A stretch of 64,000 nucleotides of DNA from an uncultured Flavobacterium sp. (GCF_946478785.1 NZ_CAMLDD010000024.1:1-64000); one strand, 5' to 3'; shown: positions 8,474-16,996, counted from the first letter of the stretch. Numbers and translations: made by a program. Notes: generated from the letters alone by a model not told the origin.

Positions 8474-9279
8474 ACAACGAAAAAATAACAGTCCATTTTA
8501 CGGACAATAGTTTGATAAACGCTACCAATCCCATATCCATAAACCTTATCGGTGCAGGTGGCACAGGCTCAAAGGTTTTGACCGCCTTAATGGAAATGAA
8601 CCACAGTTTAATAGCTTTAGGACACGCAGGATTGTCCGTTCGTCTTTGGGATGATGATGTTATCACAGAAGCAAATTTGGGTAGACAGCGTTTTGCAGAG
8701 TGTGAGGTTGGGCTATATAAATCCGTTGCTCTCATCAACCGAGCCAACCGCTTTACAGGTACAAACTGGAAAGCCGAAACGCAAAGGTTTGAAAAGGATA
8801 GTTTCGGAAAAGTTCCCGAAAACGCACTGGCTACAATCTTTATTACCTGTGTAGATAGTGTAAAAGCAAGATTTGGTATTGCCGAAATATTGAAAGCTTT
8901 GGACAACGGAAAGCATTACCACCATAAACCAAAGTATTGGTTGGATTATGGAAACAGCCAACATACTGGACAAGTATTGTTATCAACCATAGGAGATATA
9001 AAACAACCCAATTCCGACAGATACGAAACCGTTTCTAATCTGCCAATGGTTACAGAAGAATTTGGCGATTTGCTGAAGCAGTCCGAACAGCAAGACGACA
9101 CACCAAGTTGCAGTTTAGCTGAAGCATTGGAAAAACAGGATTTGTATATCAATTCGTCATTGGCTCAAATGGGCAGTTCTTTGTTATGGGGTTTATTTCG
9201 TAATGGATTGACGGAATATAGAGGCTTTTTTGTCAATCTGAAAGATTTTCGCTCACAACCAATATTAGTCGCCCGATAG
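8470..9279 (+). CDS. PRTRC system ThiF-family (E1-like) protein
   Basis: A 269-residue Rossmann-fold adenylating enzyme. It has the nucleotide-binding loop INLIGAGGTGSKV (residues ~21-33), the conserved acidic residues and arginine after strand 2 (WDDDVITEANLGRQRF, ~60-75), and ITCVDSVKARF (~117-127). ThiF/E1 enzymes activate the C-terminal glycine of ubiquitin-like proteins as acyl-adenylates; the natural partner is the ubiquitin-like PRTRC C protein upstream. It is the last gene of the operon; its stop lies inside a terminator hairpin. Confidence 0.88.
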   Translation: MNNEKITVHFTDNSLINATNPISINLIGAGGTGSKVLTALMEMNHSLIALGHAGLSVRLWDDDVITEANLGRQRFAECEVGLYKSVALINRANRFTGTNWKAETQRFEKDSFGKVPENALATIFITCVDSVKARFGIAEILKALDNGKHYHHKPKYWLDYGNSQHTGQVLLSTIGDIKQPNSDRYETVSNLPMVTEEFGDLLKQSEQQDDTPSCSLAEALEKQDLYINSSLAQMGSSLLWGLFRNGLTEYRGFFVNLKDFRSQPILVAR

Positions 9280-9335
9280 CCGAAATCGGGCGGCAAAAAG
9301 ACACTCCCTCCCGAAGGTCGGGGCAGTCTTTTTGC
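9270..9335 (+). terminator. Double terminator after the PRTRC operon
   Basis: There are two adjacent stems. Arms CGCCCGAT (9270-9277) and ATCGGGCG (9285-9292) overlap the ThiF stop codon. They are followed by GCAAAAAGAC (9293-9302) paired with GTCTTTTTGC (9326-9335), which ends in a T-run. Together they close the ssb-PRTRC operon. Confidence 0.75.
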
Positions 9336-9424
9336 ATCTAAGCGGAACAACCACTTTGCCAAAATGTAAGGCTACGAACCGTCCTCACGTCACATTTCAT
9401 CAAACAGGTTGCGATCTGTTTTGC

Positions 9425-9447
9425 AGGGATATTCGTTATCCCTTTTT
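9425..9447 (+). terminator. Terminator-like hairpin in intergenic region
   Basis: Arms GGGATA (9426-9431) and TATCCC (9437-9442) with a TTTTT tail. It lies in the ~470-nt gap between the PRTRC module and the SulP gene, which marks the border between backbone and cargo. Apart from this hairpin, the SulP promoter and a possible leader peptide, nothing else was seen in the gap. Confidence 0.45.
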
Positions 9448-9543
9448 GTCGTTTATGATATGACTTCTTTTCTTTCCACGCATCGACCAAAGAAAAGATT
9501 CTGTGTTGTAAAACAATTTTTTTTAGTTTTATTTAGTGATAAA

Positions 9544-9574
9544 TTGTGTAAAATGACTTTAAATTGTACTTTTG
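9544..9574 (+). promoter_or_regulatory. Bacteroidetes-type promoter of the SulP gene
   Basis: A -33 box TTG (9544-9546) and a perfect -7 box TACTTTTG (9567-9574) are separated by 20 nt, matching the Bacteroidetes sigma consensus TTTG / TAnnTTTG. Transcription would start near 9581, leaving a ~170-nt leader before the SulP start at 9750. Confidence 0.7.
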
Positions 9575-9583
9575 CGTAACTTA

Positions 9584-9628
9584 ATGAAAAGAACAGTACA
9601 AATATCATCTCAAGTTACGCCGCCTTGA
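9584..9628 (+). CDS. Possible leader peptide upstream of SulP (14 aa)
   Basis: A 14-codon frame (MKRTVQISSQVTPP) begins only a few bases after the predicted transcription start and ends well before the SulP gene. Its position fits a leader peptide or upstream ORF controlling the transporter, but an ORF this short may occur by chance. Confidence 0.25.
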   Translation: MKRTVQISSQVTPP

Positions 9629-9749
9629 TCTTAGGCTAAACTGTTTTATTTCCCAATTTTAATTTATTGGCTTTTTTATCGTACCCGAAGATTTTACTTC
9701 AGTGTACCCACTTTTTATTCAAATTTTACATATTTAAACATAATTTTTT

Positions 9750-11285
9750 ATGGAGAAAATTATCAATTTGTTTGATTTCAAACAGAAAATTAATTACAAG
9801 AATGAAATTCTTGCAGGTCTTGCAGTTGCCATGACCATGATACCAGAGTCTTTATCGTTTGCTATTTTAGCGGGGCTATCGCCATTGACAGGTCTTTATG
9901 CAGCCTTTTTAATGGGTATTGTAACCGCAATTCTAGGGGGCAGACCGGGAATGGTTTCCGGGGGCGCCGGAGCGACTGTTGTTGTACTTATTGCACTGGC
10001 AGCATCACATGGGGTGGAATATCTTTTTGCTGCCGTTATAATGGCAGGTCTTATGCAATTTTTAGTAGGAATTTTTAAACTTGGTAAATTTGTACGCCTG
10101 ATCCCGCAACCGGTAATGTACGGTTTTTTAAATGGTCTTGCAGTAATCATTTTCATGGCACAGGTAGCACAATTTAAAGAAGTAGAAAACGGAATAGAAG
10201 GTTGGATGCAGGGTTCTGCCCTCTATTTAATGGCGGGATTGACGTTGTTAACCATAGCAATTGTATTTATATTACCAAAATTTACAAAGGCGGTTCCTGC
10301 ATCGTTAGTAGCGATAATTGTTGTATTCGGTATCGTATATTTTTTCGGTATTGATACTAAAAAAGTAATTGATATAGCTTCAGTAGGTGGTTCACTGCCA
10401 TCATTTCATATTCCAGGAATACCGTTTAATCTGGAAACCCTGAAAATTATTTTCCCCTACGCCTTAGTAATGGCAGGTGTTGGGTTGATTGAAAGTCTGT
10501 TAACGCTTAATATGGTTGATGAAATAACCAGCACAAAAGGACAATCTAACCGTGAGGCTGCCGCACAGGGCATAGCAAATATCACCAACGGTTTCTTCGG
10601 AGGAATGGGTGGATGTGCAATGGTTGCTCAGACTTTAGTGAATATCGGAGCCGGTGGAAGAGCCAGACTTTCTGCAATAATTGCCTCAATTGCAATCTTA
10701 TTGATCATTCTGGTTGCAGGTCCTGTAATAGAACAAATTCCAATGGCGGCATTAGTCGGGGTGATGATGATGGTAGCTATAGGCACATTTGAGTGGGTTA
10801 GCTTTCGAATTATTAATAAAATGCCTCGACACGACATTTTTATTGGTATGCTGGTAGCAGTTATAACTGTACTATTACACAATTTAGCTTTAGCCGTTTT
10901 GATAGGTGTAGTTATTTCAGCTCTTGTATTTGCCTGGGAAAGTGCCAAACGAATACGTGCAAGAAAGTATGTAGATGAAGATGGTGTAAAGCATTACGAA
11001 ATTTTTGGACCGCTGTTCTTTGGTTCTACTGCCGCATTTATTGAAAAATTTGACGTACTAAATGACCCGAATGAAGTTGTAATTGATTTTAAGGAAAGTA
11101 AAGTAGTTGATATGTCTGCTATTGAAGCTTTAAATAAAATTACGGAGAAGTATCACAAGGAAGGTAAAAAACTACATTTACGACATTTAAGCCAAGATTG
11201 CAGACAGTTACTGAAAAATGCTGAAACAGTTATAGATGTGAATATTATCGAAGATCCTACCTACAAAGTAATGACTAATAAGTAA
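9750..11285 (+). CDS. SulP-family anion permease with STAS domain
   Basis: A 511-residue inner-membrane transporter. About 10-14 hydrophobic segments span residues ~18-390, including the SulP signature MTMIPESLSFAILAGLSPLTGLYAAF (given here only as a pattern at ~30-55). A C-terminal cytosolic STAS domain follows (~405-500, GPLFFGSTAAF, VDMSAIEALNKI). Family members carry sulfate or bicarbonate; substrate cannot be decided from sequence. It has its own promoter and terminator, so it is a single-gene cargo unit next to an IS110 element. Confidence 0.9.
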   Translation: MEKIINLFDFKQKINYKNEILAGLAVAMTMIPESLSFAILAGLSPLTGLYAAFLMGIVTAILGGRPGMVSGGAGATVVVLIALAASHGVEYLFAAVIMAGLMQFLVGIFKLGKFVRLIPQPVMYGFLNGLAVIIFMAQVAQFKEVENGIEGWMQGSALYLMAGLTLLTIAIVFILPKFTKAVPASLVAIIVVFGIVYFFGIDTKKVIDIASVGGSLPSFHIPGIPFNLETLKIIFPYALVMAGVGLIESLLTLNMVDEITSTKGQSNREAAAQGIANITNGFFGGMGGCAMVAQTLVNIGAGGRARLSAIIASIAILLIILVAGPVIEQIPMAALVGVMMMVAIGTFEWVSFRIINKMPRHDIFIGMLVAVITVLLHNLALAVLIGVVISALVFAWESAKRIRARKYVDEDGVKHYEIFGPLFFGSTAAFIEKFDVLNDPNEVVIDFKESKVVDMSAIEALNKITEKYHKEGKKLHLRHLSQDCRQLLKNAETVIDVNIIEDPTYKVMTNK

Positions 11286-11304
11286 CATTGGTATATTTAA
11301 GTTT

Positions 11305-11350
11305 ACATCGAAAGCTATCAGATTTTTTCTATGGTTTTCGATGTTTTTTT
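11305..11350 (+). terminator. Terminator of the SulP gene
   Basis: Arm ACATCGAAA (11305-11313) pairs with TTTTCGATGT (11335-11344), followed by a T7 run. It begins 20 nt after the SulP stop. Confidence 0.75.
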
Positions 11351-11483
11351 GTGCATTTCAGCCTTTTACTTTTAAACTAAGTTTAAATATTAGATTTAAA
11401 TAAACACAAAAATGGTTCGGGGGTTATAAGCTAAAGCCAACCTCTTAAACAAATTATCGATAGAGAATTAAGCTTCTCTTTAT

Positions 11484-12524
11484 TTACATCGCTACTTCCT
11501 GAAACGGAATGATTTGATGCTGGTGTTCTGAATTATAATAAGAATTGTTTTTCCATAATATAAAAGTCAATTCTAGGAGTTTTCTTTGGATGGCAACTAT
11601 AGCCTTCATTTTGATACCATGCCTTGAAACCATTCTTAAGAAAATATCTCTGAACCTTTCATCAGTCCTAATTGCAGCTAATGCTGGAAAGTGCATTACC
11701 TTTCTTAAATTCCTATTACCCCGCTTGGAAATTCGAGGTTTGGATTTCACTGAGGTTCCAGATGTCTTTTCTCTTACATCTAATCCTGCATAACTGACCA
11801 ACTGTCTTTTATTCTTTATTAACTCGAATCCGTTGGTTTCAGCGATAATTGTTACAGCAGTCAGATTTCCAATTCCCGGAATTGAAGATACTATTTTCAT
11901 CTTTTCTACTAGAGTTTGATCTCCTTTGATAAGGATAGCAATTTCTTCTCTTATCTGCTTTTCCTGCAAATCAATAAGAGCTATTCTTTTTTTAGTTCGT
12001 TTAACTGAGCTTTCACTTGAAGTTGCAGAAGTACGTTCTGCGTGCAGTTGATTTTTCAACATTGTACGCTCATGTACAAGCTGCTCACGTTCCCGACAAA
12101 GCTGTCTCAAATCATTAAATATTTTTAAAGGAGGTTGCCATACTTCCAATTGCCTTTCCAAACCAAATCTAGCAATCGCTTGTGAAGCGCTCTTGTCAGT
12201 AATGGTTTTTATGTCAAGTGTTTTTGCATAATTACTGATCTTGTTTGGCAAAACGATGCTGACTTGTTTTTGAATACTGTAAAGATAGTAGGCTAAGGAT
12301 TCATGGTAAACTCCTGTTGCTTCCATTACGTACCGTACTTCTGTTGTAGTTGATGTCTGTTTATTTACCCACGATACAAGACTTGAAAACCCTTTTTTAG
12401 TATTGGGAAATACTTTGTAGCCATAGACTTCTATGCTGATCTGTTCATCCATTCTACCAAGCGATACAACTAATTCATTTTGTGCAACATCAATTCCTAC
12501 TGTCTGCTTTAATAATACCTTCAT
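11484..12524 (-). CDS. IS110-family transposase (DEDD recombinase)
   Basis: A ~346-residue transposase with the N-terminal RuvC-like DEDD domain (QTVGIDVAQNELVVSLG, then YVMEATGVYHESL, then TITDKSASQAIARFG) and the C-terminal Transposase_20 helix-hairpin-helix domain (VSSIPGIGNLTAVTIIAE, VSYAGLDVREKTSGTS). An upstream in-frame ATG at 12560 would add 12 residues; MKVLLKQTVGIDV is the usual start. It looks intact. IS110 elements lack clear terminal inverted repeats, so the ends were not placed; the noncoding ~200-300 nt upstream (12561-12780) could hold the guide (bridge) RNA known for this family. Confidence 0.9.
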   Translation of the reverse strand: MKVLLKQTVGIDVAQNELVVSLGRMDEQISIEVYGYKVFPNTKKGFSSLVSWVNKQTSTTTEVRYVMEATGVYHESLAYYLYSIQKQVSIVLPNKISNYAKTLDIKTITDKSASQAIARFGLERQLEVWQPPLKIFNDLRQLCREREQLVHERTMLKNQLHAERTSATSSESSVKRTKKRIALIDLQEKQIREEIAILIKGDQTLVEKMKIVSSIPGIGNLTAVTIIAETNGFELIKNKRQLVSYAGLDVREKTSGTSVKSKPRISKRGNRNLRKVMHFPALAAIRTDERFRDIFLRMVSRHGIKMKAIVAIQRKLLELTFILWKNNSYYNSEHQHQIIPFQEVAM

Positions 12525-12793
12525 CTTATATGGTTTAGGTAAGTGATAACCTTCCTTCATCTTTTCTCCTGACTGGATATACTGGCTATTAAACTCATAA
12601 TAATGAGCAAATTCCTTACATTCTGTTCAGATTCTAAAAGGTTAAAGAAGAGGAGGCAGTCTCTTTTCTTGAATATACCATAAGGCTATTTAAAGCAAAA
12701 TCTGCTCTCGCCCTTCTTCACTTAGATTATATTATACAAACATAGGAGAAGCAAAAGAACGTCGCTTGGTTAGGATAGATTTTTGTTTGCTAG

Positions 12794-12826
12794 TTGTTTA
12801 AACATTGCTTTAATTCAGTAAGTTTG
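12794..12826 (+). promoter_or_regulatory. Candidate promoter of the Hachiman-like operon
   Basis: A perfect -7 box TAAGTTTG (12819-12826) with a TTG at 12794-12796, 22 nt upstream, slightly longer than the usual 19-21 nt spacing. The hamA-like start follows 71 nt later at 12898. Confidence 0.45.
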
Positions 12827-12897
12827 TTATTTGTAGCAAGATTCGTTATTGAATTTCTATTTGACCAAAAATAAGTAATTATAAATCAGAACCACTA

Positions 12898-13596
12898 ATG
12901 AATATTAACCATATTGATAATAAAATACTTAGTAAACTCCCAATTGGTTCTGAATGCAATATTAACTGCATTCATATAAAAATTGATGATTTTAAGCCTA
13001 TCATTAAAGAAATAGAAACTAATATTTCTGATACGAGTTGGATAAATAATTTGGATGAAATTTCCAAGAAAGTTTTTAAAGCAAATGCTGAAAAAACTAT
13101 TAACAAGATAGTTAATGAAATAATTGCAAAAGTTTCAACTACTGTGAATACGGATATTGGCGAATATATTGTTTCATACTCAGCACAACACGCGTTGGAA
13201 GTTAAATTCCTACATAAAAAAATACCTCTAGCCGAACTATTGAAAGAAAAAATATCTGGTAATCCTGGTTTTGACTTTCACAGCATTAGTTCTGCTAATT
13301 ATTTAATATTTGGAGAAGCAAAGTTTAGCACAAATGATACTCCAAGACCTGAAGCATTAGTACAAATAAATAATTTTATTAATGATAGAGATAATGGAGA
13401 ATTACTTTGGTTACAACCATTTTTAGACGAAACTACAAAAAACAACATCATTAATGATGAAAAGGGATATGCCGCGGCATTTTCTTTCAATAGTGCTAGT
13501 ATTATCACGATATTGAATAATGCTCTTGATTCTAAACCAATTAAAGAGATAATTAAACACAAAGAATTATATTTAATCGCGGTAGAATTATGTTAA
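12898..13596 (+). CDS. hamA: Hachiman HamA-like PD-(D/E)xK nuclease (DUF1837-like)
   Basis: A 232-residue protein whose C-terminal half has a PD-(D/E)xK nuclease layout: Glu89 in GEYIV, Asp126 in GFDFH, and Glu140/Lys142 in FGEAKF. This matches the HamA/DUF1837 pattern. It overlaps the DEAD-like helicase gene by 7 nt, the gene pair that defines Hachiman (and the related AbpAB) anti-phage systems. In Hachiman, HamA is restrained by HamB and degrades DNA on infection; the same is inferred here. Very AT-rich, unlike the tra genes. Exact subtype not certain. Confidence 0.72.
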   Translation: MNINHIDNKILSKLPIGSECNINCIHIKIDDFKPIIKEIETNISDTSWINNLDEISKKVFKANAEKTINKIVNEIIAKVSTTVNTDIGEYIVSYSAQHALEVKFLHKKIPLAELLKEKISGNPGFDFHSISSANYLIFGEAKFSTNDTPRPEALVQINNFINDRDNGELLWLQPFLDETTKNNIINDEKGYAAAFSFNSASIITILNNALDSKPIKEIIKHKELYLIAVELC

Positions 13597-15932
13597 GTAA
13601 CATTTTATTTCAGCAGAAGGTTGATGAACAAACTATTAAAGAAATTCTTTTTGACTTTCATAAATATGGACCTGTCAGCAACAGTCATTTAGAATCTTTA
13701 TCGTATTTAAAAAAATATATACCAGAAGATTTTAAAAAATATGAAGGGAAATTAATGTTTCTTATGGGACTGTTTTACAAAACAAGCACACCTAATTCGT
13801 TCATCGAAACAATATATAATGTATATGCTGAATCAATAATTGAAGAAACAGGGCATAATTTTACACCTGTTCAAGCCGATGCGTATAATTCAATAAAGAA
13901 ATACACCAATTTTTCGTTTTCTGCTCCAACAAGTGCAGGGAAATCTTTTCTATTTCAAGAACTGATAAAAGAATCCAAGGGAGATATAATTATTATTTTG
14001 CCATCACGAGCATTACTTTCAGAATACTTAATAAAAGTTAAAAAATTAGTTTCTAAGGAAACATTAGTACTTCAATTCATTGAAATTGTCAACACTAAGC
14101 GCACAAAAAACAGAATTTATATTATTACTCCTGAACGGGGTGAAGAGATTTTCAGGAATATAGATAATCTAAATTTAGAACTAATATTATTGGACGAGGC
14201 TCAGATTTCAGAAGAAGGAATTAGAGGAATGAAATTTGATTCTTTGGTTAGGAGAATTGATAAAAAGCTAAAAAATGTTAAAAAAATTTTTACTCATCCA
14301 TTTGTACTCAACCCAGATGCTCAATTCAAAAAACATGACATTACAAACAACACAGATTCAGAAACATACAATCAAAAGACTGTCGGAAAAATATACATTG
14401 AGCATTTTGATAATGGTTTTAAATACTTTTCGCCTTTCGACGATAGAATAAAAGGAAGAGGTATAGATAATAATATTGTTAAAGAGATCATTCAAAATAA
14501 TGGTACAGCTTTAATTTATATATCTAAATCAAAAATATATGATGGGAGTTTTATTGAAACTTTTGCCGAGTATATTGAATTGTGTCCTGAAATTTCAGAT
14601 GAAAAAGGTTTATCTTATATCAGTAAACTTGAAGAGTTTTTGGGAACAAAAGATGACCGAGAAAAAAACTCTGTATTAATTTATTTAATGAAACGAGGAA
14701 TTGTTATCCATCATGGTTCAATACCGCTTAAAGCTCGTTTAATAATCGAAGATTTCGTTAATGGACATCATGCAAAAATTTGCTTTTCAACATCAACTTT
14801 AATTCAAGGCATTAATATGCCTTTCGATATAGTCTGGATCAATAATTTCACATTTACTGGAAACGAAGATCAAAAAACTCTTAATCTAAAAAATTTGATT
14901 GGTAGAGCTGGACGGACAACAACTGAAAATGATTGTTTTGACTTCGGTTACGTAGTGATAGAGAAAAAAAACAAAAAGCTCTTTATAGAAAGGCTAAATA
15001 AAGAGTCGAAGTTAACAACTACATCTAATTTAGATGACACAACAGATCCCAACAATGAAGATTTTATAGATATTGTTGACGCAATTAAAAATGACACCTT
15101 TAATGTTGATTTACAGCTTACTGAGAGCCAGATTAAACGGATATCAGGTGCAAACCTTGATGACGAAATAGTTTTTATCTTAGATAAATTTCTAAATAAG
15201 CAATCACAACCGTTAACTGTAAAGGAATATTATAGACTAGAAGATGATCAAAGAAAAAAAATTAAAATATCGTTTGAAAATATATATAAAGCACATCTTA
15301 GACGTACTGAGTTATCAAATGGAGAAAAAAATGTTCTCAGTACGTCTATTCCAATTTTACTCTGGCAAATTCAAGGTAAATCGTTTGCTGAAATTATTTC
15401 ATTACGACATGCTTTTTTGTCAGAAAAAGATTATAGGAGGGCATTGAGAAGACAATTATTAAAAAAAGAGATAACTTCTAGAGAATTTAGACTATTATTA
15501 TCAAAGAAAAAAGTTAGGTTTTCTTGCATCGCAGAACCTTTGCCAAATAAGACCTTTAAACGACCAGTTTCATTATTTCCAAGAGATACCAATATAGTTG
15601 ATATTGATTTTGACAAGATAATATATGATACCTATGATTATATAGACAAAGTGTTGTCATTATCCCTTAAAGATCCTTTGTCAAGTGCCTTTATATTATA
15701 TTTTCAAAAAACTAATGATATTAGAGCACAAGTTTTAAGCAATTATATAAAATACGGTACTAATAATGAGACTGAAATATGGTTAATTAAATACGGATTT
15801 AGTTTTGATGAAATTGAAGAACTTATCGAATATGTTGAAAAAATAGATGAAACAGAAATCGTCTTTAAGAAAAATATAGATGAATACACTGAAAATTTTG
15901 ACAATTTTAAATTAATTGAAAGATATCTATAA
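13590..15932 (+). CDS. hamB: Hachiman HamB-like superfamily 2 helicase
   Basis: A 780-residue helicase. Q-like region FTPVQADAYN (~91-100), Walker A SAPTSAGKS (111-119), motif II DEAQ (202-205), second RecA domain with HHGSIPLKAR and STSTLIQGINMP, and motif VI NLIGRAGR (~435). A long C-terminal extension of ~300 residues follows. HamB senses DNA ends or ssDNA and controls the HamA nuclease in Hachiman; the 7-nt overlap with the upstream nuclease gene supports a complex. The gene ends just before a hairpin shared with the opposing gene. Confidence 0.78.
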   Translation: MLSNILFQQKVDEQTIKEILFDFHKYGPVSNSHLESLSYLKKYIPEDFKKYEGKLMFLMGLFYKTSTPNSFIETIYNVYAESIIEETGHNFTPVQADAYNSIKKYTNFSFSAPTSAGKSFLFQELIKESKGDIIIILPSRALLSEYLIKVKKLVSKETLVLQFIEIVNTKRTKNRIYIITPERGEEIFRNIDNLNLELILLDEAQISEEGIRGMKFDSLVRRIDKKLKNVKKIFTHPFVLNPDAQFKKHDITNNTDSETYNQKTVGKIYIEHFDNGFKYFSPFDDRIKGRGIDNNIVKEIIQNNGTALIYISKSKIYDGSFIETFAEYIELCPEISDEKGLSYISKLEEFLGTKDDREKNSVLIYLMKRGIVIHHGSIPLKARLIIEDFVNGHHAKICFSTSTLIQGINMPFDIVWINNFTFTGNEDQKTLNLKNLIGRAGRTTTENDCFDFGYVVIEKKNKKLFIERLNKESKLTTTSNLDDTTDPNNEDFIDIVDAIKNDTFNVDLQLTESQIKRISGANLDDEIVFILDKFLNKQSQPLTVKEYYRLEDDQRKKIKISFENIYKAHLRRTELSNGEKNVLSTSIPILLWQIQGKSFAEIISLRHAFLSEKDYRRALRRQLLKKEITSREFRLLLSKKKVRFSCIAEPLPNKTFKRPVSLFPRDTNIVDIDFDKIIYDTYDYIDKVLSLSLKDPLSSAFILYFQKTNDIRAQVLSNYIKYGTNNETEIWLIKYGFSFDEIEELIEYVEKIDETEIVFKKNIDEYTENFDNFKLIERYL

Positions 15933-15935
15933 ATC

Positions 15936-16328
15936 CTAGCCATTGACAGCCTTGTCAATGGCTTTTTTAAAATTATCTACGTCACTACCAAGAATTAGAT
16001 AATTTGAAAAACCAATATCCAAAAGAGCCTTGCCTACTTGCTCATCGTCAATATCACTATGAGCAAGTAGCTTAATCGATGGATATTTTGATCTCAATTT
16101 CTGTAGCTGTTCCAGTATATTCTTGTCGTAAAAATCAATGTCAATAATACAAACCTTTGGTATAGATTTTAAATCAGATAATTGAATTAATCCATCTTTA
16201 ATACTTTCCGATCTAAACAACACTTCAATTCCTGAAGCTATGAGTTCGTTGTAAATCAGATCCAAAATTGGGCTTTTGCCATCGATAAAAGCAAGGGTGA
16301 TTTTTTGTTGTGATGTACCAGTTTCCAT
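15936..16328 (-). CDS. Stand-alone response-regulator receiver-like protein, degenerate
   Basis: A 130-residue single-domain protein with a CheY-like alternation of strands and helices. The phospho-acceptor position is probably Asp63 in VCIIDIDF. The usual acidic pair is reduced to one Asp (FIDGKS, Asp16), and the conserved Lys of strand 5 is missing (NYLILGSD). It may therefore act as a pseudo-receiver that does not use phosphorylation. No output domain. It sits between the defence genes and the tra region. Confidence 0.7.
   Translation of the reverse strand: METGTSQQKITLAFIDGKSPILDLIYNELIASGIEVLFRSESIKDGLIQLSDLKSIPKVCIIDIDFYDKNILEQLQKLRSKYPSIKLLAHSDIDDEQVGKALLDIGFSNYLILGSDVDNFKKAIDKAVNG
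15938..15963. terminator. Convergent terminator between hamB-like gene and receiver gene
   Basis: Arms AGCCATTGACA (15938-15948) and TGTCAATGGCT (15953-15963) are followed by T6 on the plus strand. The hairpin lies 6 nt after the helicase stop and also encodes the last residues of the convergent receiver gene. Confidence 0.7.
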
Positions 16329-16418
16329 ATTTATTCTCGTATCAAATTAATGGATTGCCTGCACAAAAAAGAAGCGTAGGCAACTACAACTTATCGATAC
16401 TGAGGCACTGGTATACCC

Positions 16419-16479
16419 GACAACGAATAAGCGAGCGCCCACGCCTAGCGTGAGCGTTCCTACTTATTGTCTTGTTGTC
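16419..16479. repeat. 61-nt structured intergenic hairpin
   Basis: Nested arms: GACAAC (16419-16424) with GTTGTC (16474-16479); AATAAG with CTTATT; and an inner GC-rich stem CGCnCACGC with GCGTGnGCG around CTA. It is strikingly GC-rich in an AT-rich 300-nt gap and has no T-run directly after it, so it is more like a structured RNA or repeat element than a simple terminator. Confidence 0.45.
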
Positions 16480-16576
16480 TTATTTTACTAAGTAAATATA
16501 CTAAAGTCGTTTTAATTGATTAGCATTCTCTCTATAATTGTAACCCTTATCAATCTTTATCTCTTTTAAAAACAAA

Positions 16577-16605
16577 AAATCGGATAACCTTTTAGATATC
16601 CGATT
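16577..16605 (-). terminator. Terminator of the small membrane protein gene
   Basis: Arms AATCGGATA and TATCCGATT (to 16605). On the minus strand the hairpin is followed by a T-rich tail. It lies 23 nt beyond the stop at 16628. Confidence 0.7.
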
Positions 16606-16627
16606 CTCCTAAAAATGTAATTAGAAA

Positions 16628-16891
16628 TTATTTTTGATTTGATTGCTCTGTTTTTATTGCCTTTTTTTCACGAGAGTAAACCCACACTGACAACAGCCCG
16701 AAAATAATCAGTGCATAAGCTATCCATTTACCAACTCGTTCAAGAAACTTAATGGTGACCTGCTTTTCATAAGACGAAAAGCCCTCTGCACCAGAGTGAC
16801 TTCTTCTATAAAACTTTCTTCGGTTAATCCAGTAACGGAGTGCCAAACCTGCAACTAAAGATATTATCCCTATAACCAATGAAGAAATCAT
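16628..16891 (-). CDS. Small two-helix membrane protein
   Basis: An 87-residue protein with transmembrane segments at about residues 2-20 and 56-72, separated by a basic, Ser-rich loop (RRKFYRRSHSGAEGFSS). No family function recognised. It stands between the traQ terminator and its own terminator, so it is probably transcribed separately from the tra operon. Confidence 0.6.
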   Translation of the reverse strand: MISSLVIGIISLVAGLALRYWINRRKFYRRSHSGAEGFSSYEKQVTIKFLERVGKWIAYALIIFGLLSVWVYSREKKAIKTEQSNQK

Positions 16892-16953
16892 AACAAAATC
16901 ACTTTAAATTCACATTTTAAATTTACAAAATAATTTTCCCACTCATTATCCTA

Positions 16954-16993
16954 AAAAAGAAATCCTGCCTTTTTATGACAGGATTTCTTTTTC
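16954..16993 (-). terminator. Terminator of the tra operon (after traQ)
   Basis: Arms AAAAAGAAATCCTG and CAGGATTTCTTTTT flank a short loop, 4 nt beyond the traQ stop at 16997. On the minus strand the stem ends in a T-run, as expected for the end of the traE-traQ transcript. Confidence 0.8.
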
Positions 16994-16996
16994 TTT

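Noticed and set aside
15938..15963. Attachment site core between defence genes and tra region
   Set aside because: The inverted repeat is followed by T6 and lies at the convergent gene ends, so a terminator explains it.
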